From the NCBI RefSeq assembly GCF_034190915.1, contig NW_026947486.1:24173001-24237000 (forward strand): a DNA stretch of 64,000 nt. The letters run 5' to 3'. Both the position numbers and the translations under genes were made by a program. This document shows, one piece after another, positions 25,900-37,204 of the stretch (within the stretch, counting starts at the first letter, position 1; each line of letters starts with the position of its first letter). A model generated the notes under the pieces. It ran no database searches. It saw only the letters and a program-made list of their open reading frames with translations, and had not been told where the DNA came from. Source of the DNA: Cavia porcellus (lineage: Eukaryota > Chordata > Mammalia > Rodentia > Caviidae).

Positions 25900-27144
25900 A
25901 AAGAAATGATCTAAAAAAGAGCAGCAAGTTTTGATCCTCCCGTGTGAGTGGACTGATGAGCTTGTTGGATGAGTTTTCATCTCAAGGCGTTGAAGAGGAG
26001 GACTTGATTATCAGGCAGTTGGTACCAGCCCCCAGGGATATCAGACTTTGCTTGGAGTTGAGCTGCCAAATGTAAGTCTTTTTGAGTGCAAAAGGGCTCT
26101 GACAGAGTGGGTGGAATCAGTAGCAATGCCGGGATTGTCTCAATCCCCACTGATTTTGTGGCTGCTTTTTGGGGTAGCTGCGTCTGTTAGGTTATTTAAT
26201 AGCCATATTTCTTGGCATCCAAATGGCAGCTAACAAATCCAAAACTTGGGGAGCATTTTTATCTTTTGGCCCCCTTAAGACAATGAACCTCATTCCTGAT
26301 AAATGGCCCCATGAACATGGGCAGTAGCAAATGCATATCTGCTATCAGCCTGCCAACTTGAGGGCCTCAGTGAGGGCAATGAGTTCAGCCCATTGGGCTG
26401 ATGTTTTTGGCTCCAAGATTTATTCCCATAGAATCTGAGAGTCCATGATGGTGGCTCCCATGACCTGCTTACCTTGATAGATGTGACTACTTCCATCAGA
26501 GAAATATGATGGAACTCTGGACAGTGGCTCATCTGTCAAGTCTGGTCGAAGCCCCATGAAATGATCAGAGGGGCAAAGAGGCATCATCAGGCAGCTGAGT
26601 ATCTGGGTTTAAAGACACTGTCCCCTTGAAACTGATGGCCGTCAGATCCAGAAGTAATGCCTGATAGTGCATGACTCGGAAGTTAGGCAGCCATCAGTCC
26701 GGTGAAGCTTTGATGAGAGTCTCCAGTGAATGAGAGGAGATAATTAAAAGTTTTTGTCCAAATGTCACCTTTTGGGCCATTTTCACCAGCAGGGCCACTG
26801 AGGCAATCATCTGCAGGCAAGGCAGCCATCAGGCTGCCACATTATCAAGTCTCTTGGAAAGATAGGCAATAGGCCTTTGCCATGGTCCTAAACTCTGGGT
26901 CAGTACTCCTTTTGCTATCCCTTGTTTTTTATCAACACAGAGGGAAAGAGGTTTTTGCAACTTTGACAGAGCCAGAACTGGAGCTTCTGTTAAGGTTGAT
27001 TTCAATTGCTTAAAAGCCTGGTCTTGTGAGTCTGTAATCTAAAGCAGGCAATATCCTATGGCTCCTAGAAATTTTCATATTTGTTTTTTAGTCACAGGAA
27101 CTAGAATCTGTTGAATGGCTTGCACCAGCTGGGAGGAAAGAGTC

Positions 27145-27562
27145 AGTTTTAAGCAAACTCTAACAACTAACTGAGGGGTATTTCTTCAAATCTCTCAAGC
27201 CTTTGCAATTTTTGCTTAATATCAAGGGCCGACAGTTACAACAGTATTAATAATGGCCCTTGCCTTTTTAGGTGCTACCAGATCTACAGGTGTACAAATG
27301 TAATAGGCCTCTAGCAATCTCTCCAGAAACCCCGAGGGAGACTCATCATCAAATTGTCTCACCTCTGCTACCTTGGACAAATTGGTGGGTTTTCTGGCAG
27401 CCCTTAAAGCTTCTGAGAACAACTGGCGATACTGAATGAGGGCCTTTTTACCTCTGGTTGTCCGATCGGGGAGGGACAAAGGGAAAACATGCTTCTGGCA
27501 TTCAGGATCAGAGGACAGGTTTTTATTTGGAATGTACACTGCTTTTTATCCCACAATATGAA

Positions 27563-27619
<57 letters not shown>

Positions 27620-27800
27620 TGTGAACAAAACCTGCAAAATCTGCTGGCAGTCATCCCAAGTGGGGTGATGAATGGAGAAGACAAATTCCAAAAGGGAAAT
27701 AAGGCCCTGAGGGTCCTTAGAAAAAGGGAGGTGAGGAAGAGCAGTCCAGCAATTCTGAACACTGATGGCTCTGAGTCCAGATGGGACTGAGAATTACAGT
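27145..27800 (-). pseudogene. gag: gag capsid remnant
   Basis: Minus-strand frames 27404-27691 and 27222-27539 contain the recognisable capsid segments: the PTWDDCQQ-type motif, then the PTNLSKV and FLERL-type stretch. They lie in different frames. A (CT)n microsatellite sits in the coding sequence between them. The capsid C-terminal region can be followed to about 27145, after which the frame meets pol sequence with no nucleocapsid or protease between. Confidence 0.85.
27569..27616. repeat. (CT)n microsatellite within gag
   Basis: About 24 CT dinucleotides. On the proviral strand they read GA repeats inside an Arg/Glu-rich part of capsid, so the expansion likely grew from a short coding GA run. 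Confidence 0.95.
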
Positions 27801-27809
27801 CCTTTTTAA

Positions 27810-28253
27810 TTTTTATTTTCATAGGCAAATATATTTTATATATGGTCAACACTGACTTTTTACCATTATATAACTTGGGATGACAAAGGGCTCCAGTCTG
27901 TCCTCCCATTTTTAGAATATAATCTCATTTTAATGGAAACATTTTGCAGTAAAGGTTTACTGATCCAATACTGTCAAATTCTGAAGACATTTGTTTTTCT
28001 GTTTTTCTGTTTCTGTTTATAACCAGTCAATTACCTTTTTTCTAGCTTTTTAGACAACATTAAAACTTTTAACAAAATCCTTGAAGTGACTTTCTAGTAG
28101 TCTAAAATATATTAAATCATTTTATGTCTTTTTACCACCTTAAAATGCTACACTTTAAAAACTGTAACTTTTTAAACTGGCTCAATAACAGTATGATCTG
28201 GCTTTATTTGGTAAAGCCAATATGATTTTAAAAACCATAAACATATATGTATG

Positions 28254-28288
<35 letters not shown>

Positions 28289-28760
28289 AAATATATATGT
28301 ATTCTTATATATTTACATTTTAACCAGAAAAATATTTTTAAAGGCATGCCAAGGTTGTACATAATCAGTTGAGGACTAAAACATTAAACAAGGCACCACA
28401 AAAGACAAGACCAACATTAAAGACACAAACAACAGATTTTCTGTCCATGGTTCGGCGACCTAAAGGGAAATAAATTTTATTATGACCCTTAAGTCCAATA
28501 AGACCCAAGGAACCTGCAACAGTAGTTTAAGAGAAAAAAAGAAATCTAAATGTTAGTACTGAGGTAACAGACTCAAATTTAAAAATGGCTCCACCATAAA
28601 AATATACCAAGCACAAAACCAAATGGATAAAAAAATCCCAAATCACAAATGGGCTAGAAGCCCTGTCCCAGAGGGCATCCCGCTCCAGTGCAGAAGGAGC
28701 CAGGCAAGCTCCTCTGCAACTTTAAAGGTGCGCACTCAAATTACAAAGAACAAAAGATCC
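27810..28760 (-). other. AT-rich proviral leader/early gag stretch
   Basis: No coding potential that I can recognise. It contains a TA/TG simple repeat and long AT-rich runs. Matrix sequence would be expected here, so the region is either heavily decayed or replaced. A GTAAGT donor-like site lies on the minus strand near 28765-28771. Confidence 0.45.
28241..28300. repeat. TA/TG simple repeat
   Basis: Alternating ATATAT, then (GT)n, then ATATAT. No gene. Confidence 0.93.
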
Positions 28761-28779
28761 AAATACTTACAGATGTTTC

Positions 28780-29022
28780 TTTTTTTTTTTTTTTTTTTTT
28801 TGTCTTTTTCATTTTTATCGGTACCGGGGATCAAACTCATGACCGCTTGCATGCAAGGCAGGTACTTATGCTGCTGAGCTAAATCCCCAGCCCCAAATGG
28901 CCTTTTTATATATCAGGCTTTTTTTTTTTTTTTTTTTTGGTCTTTTTCGGTACCAGGGATTGAACTCATGACTGCCTGCTTGCAAGGCAGGCGCTTATGC
29001 CGCTGAGCTAAATCCCCAGCTC
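28780..29022 (-). mobile_element. Two ID-like SINEs mobilised as one composite
   Basis: SINE A (28780-28894) and SINE B (28919-29022) lie in the same minus orientation, separated by 24 bases. Neither has its own flanking duplication. The pair together is flanked by atacttacagatgtttc at 28763-28779 and again at 29023-29039. This indicates one retrotransposition of a read-through transcript. Confidence 0.85.
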
Positions 29023-29084
29023 ATACTTACAGATGTTTCAAGCCAATCGATCAGTGAAAAAATGTGGGGAGGGGTCCCCATGTA

Positions 29085-29102
29085 ATCCCAGACAAGCCCC
29101 CA
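29085..29102 (-). other. Primer-binding site, tRNA-Pro type
   Basis: Two bases inside the 5' LTR the minus strand begins TGGGGGCTTGTCTGGGAT, which matches the tRNA-Pro primer site of gammaretroviruses apart from two C-to-T changes, both at former CpGs. This fixes orientation and class. Confidence 0.88.
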
Positions 29103-29104
29103 AA

Positions 29105-29824
29105 TGTTGTACTCCACTCAAAAAAACAAGGCCCTGGGGCTGGGGATTTAGCTCAACGGCATAAGTGCCTGCCTTGGAAGCAGGCAGTTCTGAGTTCGAT
29201 CCCTGGTACAGATAAAAAGGAAAAAAGACAAAAAAAACCAAAAAAACGGGGCAAGACCCCAAGATGACAAATGGGGCAAAATGTCTTTTAAAAGAACCAC
29301 TTTTATTTTAGCTGGCCAAGTGACACAGTGCAGATGCAATTTGCAAAACTTTGCAACTGAGTTAGAGTTTTGACTGATTTTTATACTTCACTTAGGATTA
29401 GCTCATTGATCATTAAGTACATAGTGATGAGAAACAGAAACAAGTTGGGCCTTTGTTTCCCTTTGCTTGAGGTCAGAGACATTTCACAGTGGGTGGTTAG
29501 CAAATTCATAGCCCTTGGTCTCAGAATTCTAGGAACATTTGTCACTCATAAAGGGAAAAATGGTTGACACAGCATCATTTGTCTATTACAAGGGGAACAA
29601 AAGTTGACATAGCGCACAGGTCACTAAGGTGGGGGAGATGATGCATTACAGATCAGCAGAAGGATGTGGTCAGTTAATTTATAACATTCTGGTTGGTGCT
29701 TGGTTACTAGGGTAATGAGCTCAATACAAAATGACAATATTACCAATAATTATCTTTTTTAATAACTGTTTTTGTTAATTATTTTTTAAACAATTATTTT
29801 AATTTTTAGCATCTTAGTATAACA
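29105..29824 (-). repeat. 5' LTR of provirus, with SINE
   Basis: Partner LTR of 720 bp. After removing the ID SINE at about 29136-29250 it has the same length as the other LTR. It directly abuts the primer-binding site. Confidence 0.92.
29136..29250 (+). mobile_element. ID-like SINE in 5' LTR
   Basis: Starts ggggctggggatttagctca, B box gttcgatcc, A-rich tail ending near 29250. The LTR sequence resumes afterwards, and the SINE is missing from the other LTR. Confidence 0.88.
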
Positions 29825-29829
29825 CCTAA

Positions 29830-32800
29830 AAACATATGAAGTACCAAAGCTAGGTCAAGAGGATGTAAAACTGATGAATAACTGAATTTCTATTAATGAA
29901 ATTGAAAATGTAATTAAGTGCTTACCTACAAAGAAGAGCCCAGGCCCAGCCCGATTCACTGGGGAATTCTACAAGAAGTACAAACAAGACTTAATGGCCC
30001 AAATTCCTCAACAAAATCCAAAGGGTAGCAATCCTTCCTAAGTCATTCCTGGAAGCCAATATTGCTCTAGTACCAAAAACCTGAGAAAGGCCCAACTAAA
30101 AAAATGAACTAAAGGCTAGTTTCCCTAATGAACACAGATGAAAAATCTTCACTAAAATATTGGCAAATAGGATGCAGCAAATCATCAAGAAAATCATACC
30201 CGATGACAAAGTAGGATTCATCCCAGGCATGCAGGAATTGTTCAAGGTACGTAAATCAATACATGTAATCCAATATAAATAAAGCCAAAAGTAACAGGCA
30301 CATGATCATCTTGATAGATGCAGAAAAAGCTTTTGATAAGGCCCAACACTCACTCATGATAAGAACCTTACAGGAAATTGGAATAGATAGTCTTTCCCTC
30401 AATATGATAAAGACCATCTGTGACAAACCAACAGCAAGTTCCATGCTACATGGCCAAAAACTGATGGCCTTTACCTTGAAATCGGGCACAAGACAAGGAT
30501 GTCCATTATCACCACTCCTATTTCATATAGTACTAGAAATACTAGCCAGAGGAATTAGACAAGAGAGAGAAAGAGATGGGAGAAAGCCAGGAAAATAACA
30601 AGTTAAATTATCATTATTTGCAGATGACATGATACTCTACATAAAAGAACCCCAAAACCCCATTGAAGGACACCTAGATGTAATAAATAAATAAATTCAG
30701 CAATGTAGCTAGATACAAAATCAATAGCATTTCTATACACTAACAACAAGATACAGAGAGACAAATGAGAGAAGCCACACCCTTCACACTAGCAACCAAA
30801 AAAAGATATATTTAGGAACCTTTCTTCCGAAAGAAGTGAAAGATCTATACAGGGAAAATTACAATGCACTGAAAAAGAAATTGAACAGGATCTCACAAAA
30901 TGGAAAGACATCCCCTTCTCATGGATAGCAAGCATAAATATTGTGAAATTGTCCATTCTCCCAAAACTGTCATAAAGATTCAATGCAATCCCAATAACAA
31001 TACCATCAATATACCTCACAGATCTAGAGAAATCACTCCTAAAATTCATATAGGACCAGAAGAGACTTAGAATAGCAAAGACATTTCTAAGCAGAAAAGG
31101 CAAGGCAGGAGGCATAACAGACCCTGACTTGAAGTTGTACCACAAAGCAACTGTAGTAAAATCAACATGGTACTGGAATAACAACAGAGTCAAAGATCAA
31201 TGGAATAGATTAGGAATAGATTAGTTACAACCACAACTACAAACAAGATGAACCACCAATCTTTCATTAAGGGGCCAAATTTTTTCACTGTAAGAACGAC
31301 TGTTTCTTTAATACATGGTGTTGGAAAAACTGGCTCTCTATATGCGGAACACTAAGATTGACCCATGCCTGTCACCATGTACCAAACTGAAATCTAGAAA
31401 GATCAAAGTTCTGATTATTCAAACAGAAACACTAAATCTATTGGAAGACAAAGTGGGTACAAACCTTGAAGACGTAGGGGTAGGTACAGAATTCATGAAC
31501 AGGAATCAAACTGCACGGGAAATACTTTCCAGAATCAACAACTGGGATCATGTCTTACTAAAAGCACATTCGAAGAAATCTCTAGCATAGTGAAAACAAA
31601 ACCTACAAACTGGGAAACAATCTTAGTGAACTGTCCATCAGACTTAGGACTTCTGTCTAAAACATATAAGGAATTTTAAAAAATCGAAGTGCCAAAATTC
31701 AAGGATCCAATCCAAAAATTGGCATCTGAGGTGAATACAAAATTCTCAGATGAAGAAATGCAAATGGAAAACAAATACATGGGAAAATGTTCATCACCAG
31801 TATTCATTAGAGAAATGCAAATTAAAACCACACTTGAGATTCCATCTCACTCCACAAAGAGTGGCCAGGATCAAGAAAGCTACCAACAACAAATGATGGA
31901 GAGCCTGTTGGGGAAAGGGACTCTCCTGCACTCTTGGTGGGAGTGTAGACCGGTGCTACCATTGTGGATGTCAGTGTGGAGATTTCTCAGAAAGCTGGGA
32001 TTGGAGGTCCCATTAGTTCTAGCTATTCCACTACTAGGTATATTCCCAGAAGAACTGAAGACTTCACACCAGAGTGACATACCTGCACCCATGTTTATAG
32101 CAGCACAATTTGTAATAGCCAGATCTTGGAAACACCCTAAGTGTCCAACAACTGAGGAATAGATTAAAAAGATGTGGTATTTTCAAACAATGGAATACTA
32201 CTCAGCTATAAAGAATGATCACATTGAGATATTTAAAAGTAAATGGGACCAGCTTGACACCACACTCGTAAGTGAAAAAAGTCAAACTCATATGTATAAA
32301 TACCTAATATTTTCCCGAGTGTAAGAAATGGTAAGAATACATAAAAGAATGTCATAATCATGATTCCCCATTATATTGTTTTGAAGACTTATAAGGTTTT
32401 CATTCATTACTTGGAATGGTATTATTCTGAGGTGTTTGATTTTATAGTCTGTGATGGTGTAAACTGTTATTTTGAAGACAAGAAGACATTGTAATAGCTA
32501 GTGCTGATTTAATGTCCACTTGTTCTGAAGTCCCATCAAGCTTTTGTTCTTCTGTCTCCATCGGCTTTATCGTGTTCTATCTCATTGGATTTTATTATAC
32601 GTGATAATATGAACACAATATTTTGTAGACACGGAGCTAATATAGAAACCATTGTTCGTTTTCTGTTAGTTAGTTCTAAATACCCTGTAATACTTTCATC
32701 CTCTTGAATGGTTTTACACTGTCTTGTTATGTTTGATAATATAGCACACGAAAGTGTACCCAAATATTTCAAGGATACAGACACTATGGTAACTACTGTC

Positions 32801-32916
32801 ATGTAGGGTTATCTTGTGGTGAAACACTATGTTGCTTAAACTGTTCAGCTCTGACCTGTGTTGTTATGTCCTTTTTTGTCTTACTCTACTTTACTTTTTT
32901 TATTTAAAAAAAACAA
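29830..32916 (+). mobile_element. L1 of unit 4, right piece
   Basis: Continuation after the provirus, with RT (30302-30598, FADD present downstream but out of frame), the middle of ORF2 (31315-31590) and the C-terminal region (31689-32162). The 3' UTR with subrepeats follows. At about 30160-30175 the site that holds an ID SINE in other units is empty and uninterrupted. It is more diverged from units 2 and 3 than those are from each other. Confidence 0.88.
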
Positions 32917-33512
32917 ACAGACTGAAACCCGGGATAATACTAGGGATCTCGGTATGTTTAAAATGAATATTTATTTGAGATACCGGCTTTCTAATCCAAA
33001 CTATTTGCATGGAGCTTCACCGCAGTTATTTGAGTTTCTATTTTGCAATGTTATCATCCCCTAAGTCACTAACACAGCATGCTGATTTTGAACTAGTAGT
33101 AATCCTCCTGCCTGAGTCTCCCTGAGGGTGGCTGTGGAAGGTGTGACCCAGCAAGCCTGGCTCAAATGCATGACCAGTGCAGGTGTTGGTTTTGGCTGGG
33201 CAATGGCATGGTGGGCAAGACAGATTCTCTTCTTGTCACTCTGAAGAAATTTCACACAGTGAAGCTCAAGGATGTCTACAATGAAAGAAGGTACTGGAAG
33301 AGGTCCATAAACACCAGAAGTACAGAGATGCCTCCAAAAATGCAATCTCAAAACCAATTCGCCCAGGTATCTATCTCCCTCCTGGTGAAGTTCTCACAGA
33401 TAGGAAAAGAAGTCTTTGTTTTAATAATACATGTGTTCAAGGAAACACAATTCATGATGACTAAATCTTGGAAGTACCCACTTGGCTCAGCAGGAGATTA
33501 ATAAAGAAAATT

Positions 33513-33685
33513 GGCCCTGCTGTGGTGACTGACACCTGTAATCCCAGCACTCTGGAGGCTGAGGCAGGAACATCTTTATCAATTCAAGACCAGCCTGGCA
33601 TACAAAGTGAGATGCAGTCCTGCCCCAATTGCAAAGACAGACCCTGACTCAAATGGTAAAAAAAATAAAGAAAGAAAAAAGAAAA
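33513..33685 (+). mobile_element. 7SL-derived B1-like SINE (unit 4)
   Basis: Orthologous insertion, somewhat more diverged (ggccctgctgtggtgactg start). It shows that this SINE predates the split between unit 4 and the other units, unlike the ID SINE in the L1. Confidence 0.88.
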
Positions 33686-33964
33686 TGGCCATGTTTATAC
33701 ACAAGGCAGGGCCACTTCACCATAAAGGATAAACTTGAAACTTTGACAGGAGAACGTATGCATTTGAGAATTTACAATTATGTGAAGAAAATAAAACATC
33801 CCAGGTACAAATGTCGAAGTTTGTCATCTGAGACACCCAAAATGTAACTAAGAAAGGACAGAGAACAGGTAATCGGGAGACAGCTGTTTTGCAAGTGGAA
33901 GAAGGACTACAAGGTGGAGAGAGGAGAAGGCTGAGGAGGGGCAGGGGATCAAAGAGGAATACAC

Positions 33965-34935
33965 TGCCTTACACACGTGAAACAACCGCAACCCCCTCTG
34001 CCGCCAGCAGGAGGAAAGTGGTCGTGATTTATGGCCAACACATAGGAAATAAAACCTAAAATGGTGGGAAAAAGAAACAGCGCAGTAGAGGAGTGAGACA
34101 AGACCTTCAACGGGGACCGAGTGTTGGGGGAGCCAAGGCAGCCTCCCAGGTGAGATGCCCCTTGGAGCCGGAAACCACTTCTAAAGGTTGAGCTTTGAGC
34201 AAGAAAATCCCACAGCATAAGGCACCCATACTGTAGCCAGTGGATTCTGACCCCCCTTGCAACTATGAGGAAAGACCCAAGGACATTCTCCGCACTTTTT
34301 TAAGACGCGAAGGGCGGGTGCACAACACGCGAGAAGATTGCGCGCGACGCTACTGCCATCTAGCGGCCGAAGGAACAGATCCGCGGCTTCCTGACGGCAA
34401 AATGCACGCTCTTCCGAACTTCTGCGGCCACAGACCAGGAGATAAAGTAGGGGCGCGCCACGGAGCAAGATACAAAGAACCCCAGCAACCACTAAAGCCC
34501 AGGGAGTAGGCCCAGGGAAGGCTCCGCCCCTGCAGGAAGCCGCCCCTCACCCCTCGCCCTGGAAGCAGAGCACCCGCAGCCGGAAGTCACTGCGTCCCCG
34601 GAAGGACGCGCCGGATGGAGGCCCAGCATTGGGTTGTTGTGGGCCTGCGCGCCGCGGCCCGCGTCCCGGGCAGCCCTGGGGTCCTAGTTCTGACACTAAC
34701 TGTTACACACAGACCAAACTTGTGGTGTCTGGGGATTTCTGCCCCACGCCGGGACAGGCTCCGCTTGCCAGCGCCAGCCATGGGGTTTCTCTGGTCCTGC
34801 TACCACCGAAGATGGCAACTGAACCGGGCTGTCACCTGGCAGCCTCACGCTCTGCCTCATAGCCCTGGCCTGTGGCCTCCTTCTGGGCGCACAGGGCTCC
34901 CAGGAGGCCCAGTACACAGCACCACAGCTGAAGGA
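33965..34935 (+). promoter_or_regulatory. CpG-rich promoter-like module (unit 4)
   Basis: Diverged copy in which the GC box, ccggaagt and CTCF-like motif are all unchanged. Most base differences from unit 1 inside the 158-codon frame (34615-35091) change the amino acid, which argues against a conserved protein. Confidence 0.62.
34351..34369 (-). promoter_or_regulatory. CTCF-like motif (unit 4)
   Basis: Motif unchanged although the flanking bases differ from unit 3 at several positions. Confidence 0.65.
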
Positions 34936-35812
34936 TCTTCAGTAAATGAGCTCACCTGGCCGGTGCCACAAAGACAGCCTCAGCCTTGTTCCCTCTTCAT
35001 TTACCCAGGGTATCAGGATGCTTCAAAGAGAAGCTCAGTGTTCACCAGTGTCCAGGGGCTGTCACACTCTGGAGTTACATTTAGGTTATAGAATGCTTTC
35101 GTGTCCCCAGTAGAAGGATAAAATAAAAGATGCAGTCTGAAAGGGTGCCATGCTGCCAACAAAAGCTTTTTGTCCCGCAAGGGTATCAACATTCATAACT
35201 TGCACAAGAAAATGGTAAAGCAAAAAGCCCTGTAGGGACAGACACTGTTGAAAGTGTACCCTGAGGTACTATGAAATGAGTCACACATCACAATTACAAA
35301 GGCAGTCACCTAGGACAGGCTGGAACCTTGTTGATGTGTGCCACGAGTGCATGGAGGCAGAAGGCGCTGCAGGGCCCTGTTTGCTTTCTGTCCTGACCAA
35401 ACTACACTGAGTACAAACAGAAAGCAAGACCACAATGACTTCTGTTGCAGTAACCTTCCTTTACCTTGCTGTTGCTTTCTTTGTGTAGGGGACCTGACAT
35501 GTTGGTTGGTTGTTTTCTTGTGTTTTGAGATGTTATTTTCTCCCTACCTGATTAGCAAACAATTTTTACAGCTTCTACAAAGCAACTCAGGTTGTGGACA
35601 GCCATTTGACTGGGCAGCAAAGTGCCAGCCCGACAACTGCAAGGTCCTCCTTCTGAGTCCCAGTACCAAAAAAGGAAATCTTTCAGGTTATTTTCCAGTT
35701 ATCATAAGACAGAGTAATTCATGCTGTGTGAACATTACTCATGCAAATTAGTTGTACATGTCAATCGAATTCTAACTGATTCTATAAAACAAAAAGATCT
35801 TTAAAAGAGAGT

Positions 35813-36160
35813 GCAAGCAGATCAACCAGACAGAAAATCATCAAAGTAAGAACAAAACTGAATTACACCTGTGAACAAATGGACTTGATAGACATATTGT
35901 TCGTTTTCTGTTAGTTGGTTCTAAATACCCTGTAATACTTTCATCCTCTTGAATGGTTTTACACTGTCTTGTTATGTTTGATCCTATAGCACACGAAGGT
36001 GTACCCAAATATTTCAAGAAAAGAGACACTAAGATAACTAGTGGTATGTAGGGTTATCTTTTTGGGAAACACTATGTTGCTTAAACTGGTCAGCTCTGAC
36101 CTGGGTTGTTATGTCCTTTTTTATCTTACTCTCCTTTACTTTTTTTAATTAAAAAAAAAA
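35813..36160 (+). mobile_element. L1 remnant of unit 5 with internal deletion
   Basis: Only the first ~85 bp and the last ~260 bp of the L1 segment remain, joined at about 35897 with little or no microhomology. All ORF2 domains are lost. Confidence 0.85.
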
Positions 36161-36752
36161 GAGATTGAAACCCTGGATAATAGTAGGGATCTCTGTATGT
36201 TTAAAATGAATATTTATTTGAGATACCGGCTTTCTAATCCAAACTATTTGGACGGAGCTTCACCGCAGTTGTTTGAGTTTCTATTTTGCAATGTTATCCC
36301 CTAAGTCACTAATACACCATGCTGACTTTGAACTAGTAGTAATCCTCCTGCCTGAGTCTCCCTGAGGGTGGCTGTGGAAGGTGTGACCCAGCAAGCCTGG
36401 CTCAAATGCATGACCTGTGCAGGTGTTGGTTTTGGCTGGGCAATGGCATGGTGGGCAAGACAGATTCTCTTCTTGTCACTCTGAAGAAATTTCACACAGT
36501 GAGGTTCAAGGATGTCTACAATGAAAGAAGGTACTGGAAGAGGTCCATAAACACCAGAAATACAGAGATGTCTCCAAAAATGCAATCTCAAAACCCCATT
36601 CACCCAGGTATCTATCGCCCTCCTGGCGAAGTTCTCACAAATAGGAAAAGAAGTGTTTTAGTAATACACGTGTTCATGGAAGCACAATTCATGATGACTA
36701 AATCCCTCTTGGAAGTACCCACTGGGCTCAGCAAGACATTGATAAAGAAAAT

Positions 36753-36927
36753 GGGCCCTGGTGTGGTGACTCAAACCTGTAATCCCAGCACTCTGGAGGC
36801 TGAGGCAGGAACATCTTTATCAATTCAAGACCAGCCTGGGATACAAAGTGAGATGAAGGCCTGCCCCAATTGCAAAGACAGACCCTGACTCAAATGGAAA
36901 AAAAAAAAGAAAGAAAGAAAAAAGAAA
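36753..36927 (+). mobile_element. 7SL-derived B1-like SINE (unit 5)
   Basis: Orthologous insertion retained in the deleted unit, with cctgtaatcccagcactc and a GAAA-rich tail. Confidence 0.88.
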
Positions 36928-37204
36928 ACGCCATGTTTATGCACAAGGCAGGGCCACTTTACCATAAAGGATAAACTTGAGTCTTTGACAGGAGAACTTA
37001 TGCATTTGAGAATTTACAGTTATGTGGAGAAAATGAGACTTCCCAGGTACAAATGTCGAACTTTGTCATCTGAGAAACCCAAAATGTAACTAGGAGAGGA
37101 CAGAGAACAGGTAATTAGCAGACAGCTGTTTTGCAAGTGGAAGAAGGACTAAAAGGTGGAGAGAGGAGAAGGCTGAGGAGGGGCAGGGGATCAAAGAGGA
37201 ACAC

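Larger units (their letters stand above)
24740..27110 (-). pseudogene. pol: pol remnant: RT end, RNase H, integrase
   Basis: The remnant starts in the C-terminal part of reverse transcriptase; the polymerase active site is missing. RT connection and RNase H lie at about 26290-26960 and integrase at about 24740-26020. The integrase shows an HHCC-type region near 25930-25990, the second catalytic Asp in a SDNG context at about 25501-25517, and Lys where the catalytic Glu should be, near 25403. Many stops are present. Two ID SINEs interrupt the integrase region. Confidence 0.85.
22552..29824 (-). mobile_element. Defective class I (gammaretrovirus-like) provirus
   Basis: Two LTRs of about 596 bp (SINE excluded), starting TG and ending CA, flank an internal region read on the minus strand. 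A proline-tRNA type primer site, gag capsid, a pol fragment and env follow in order. The host bases cctac (22547-22551) and cctaa (29825-29829) flank it and match the L1 sequence of intact units, as expected for a short target duplication. Stops, frameshifts, a large gag-pol deletion and several SINE insertions make it non-functional. It is absent from all other units, so it arrived after the unit existed. Confidence 0.93.
20842..34923 (+). repeat. Macrosatellite unit 4, interrupted by a provirus
   Basis: The first ~1.1 kb copies unit 3 apart from four single-base homopolymer indels. At about 21935 a 20-base deletion marks an abrupt switch to a more diverged sequence. A 7.3-kb provirus sits inside the L1 (22552-29824). 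Without it the unit is about 6.8 kb. Its L1 lacks the internal ID SINE found in six other units, so this part descends from an older unit or a SINE-free lineage. Confidence 0.88.
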
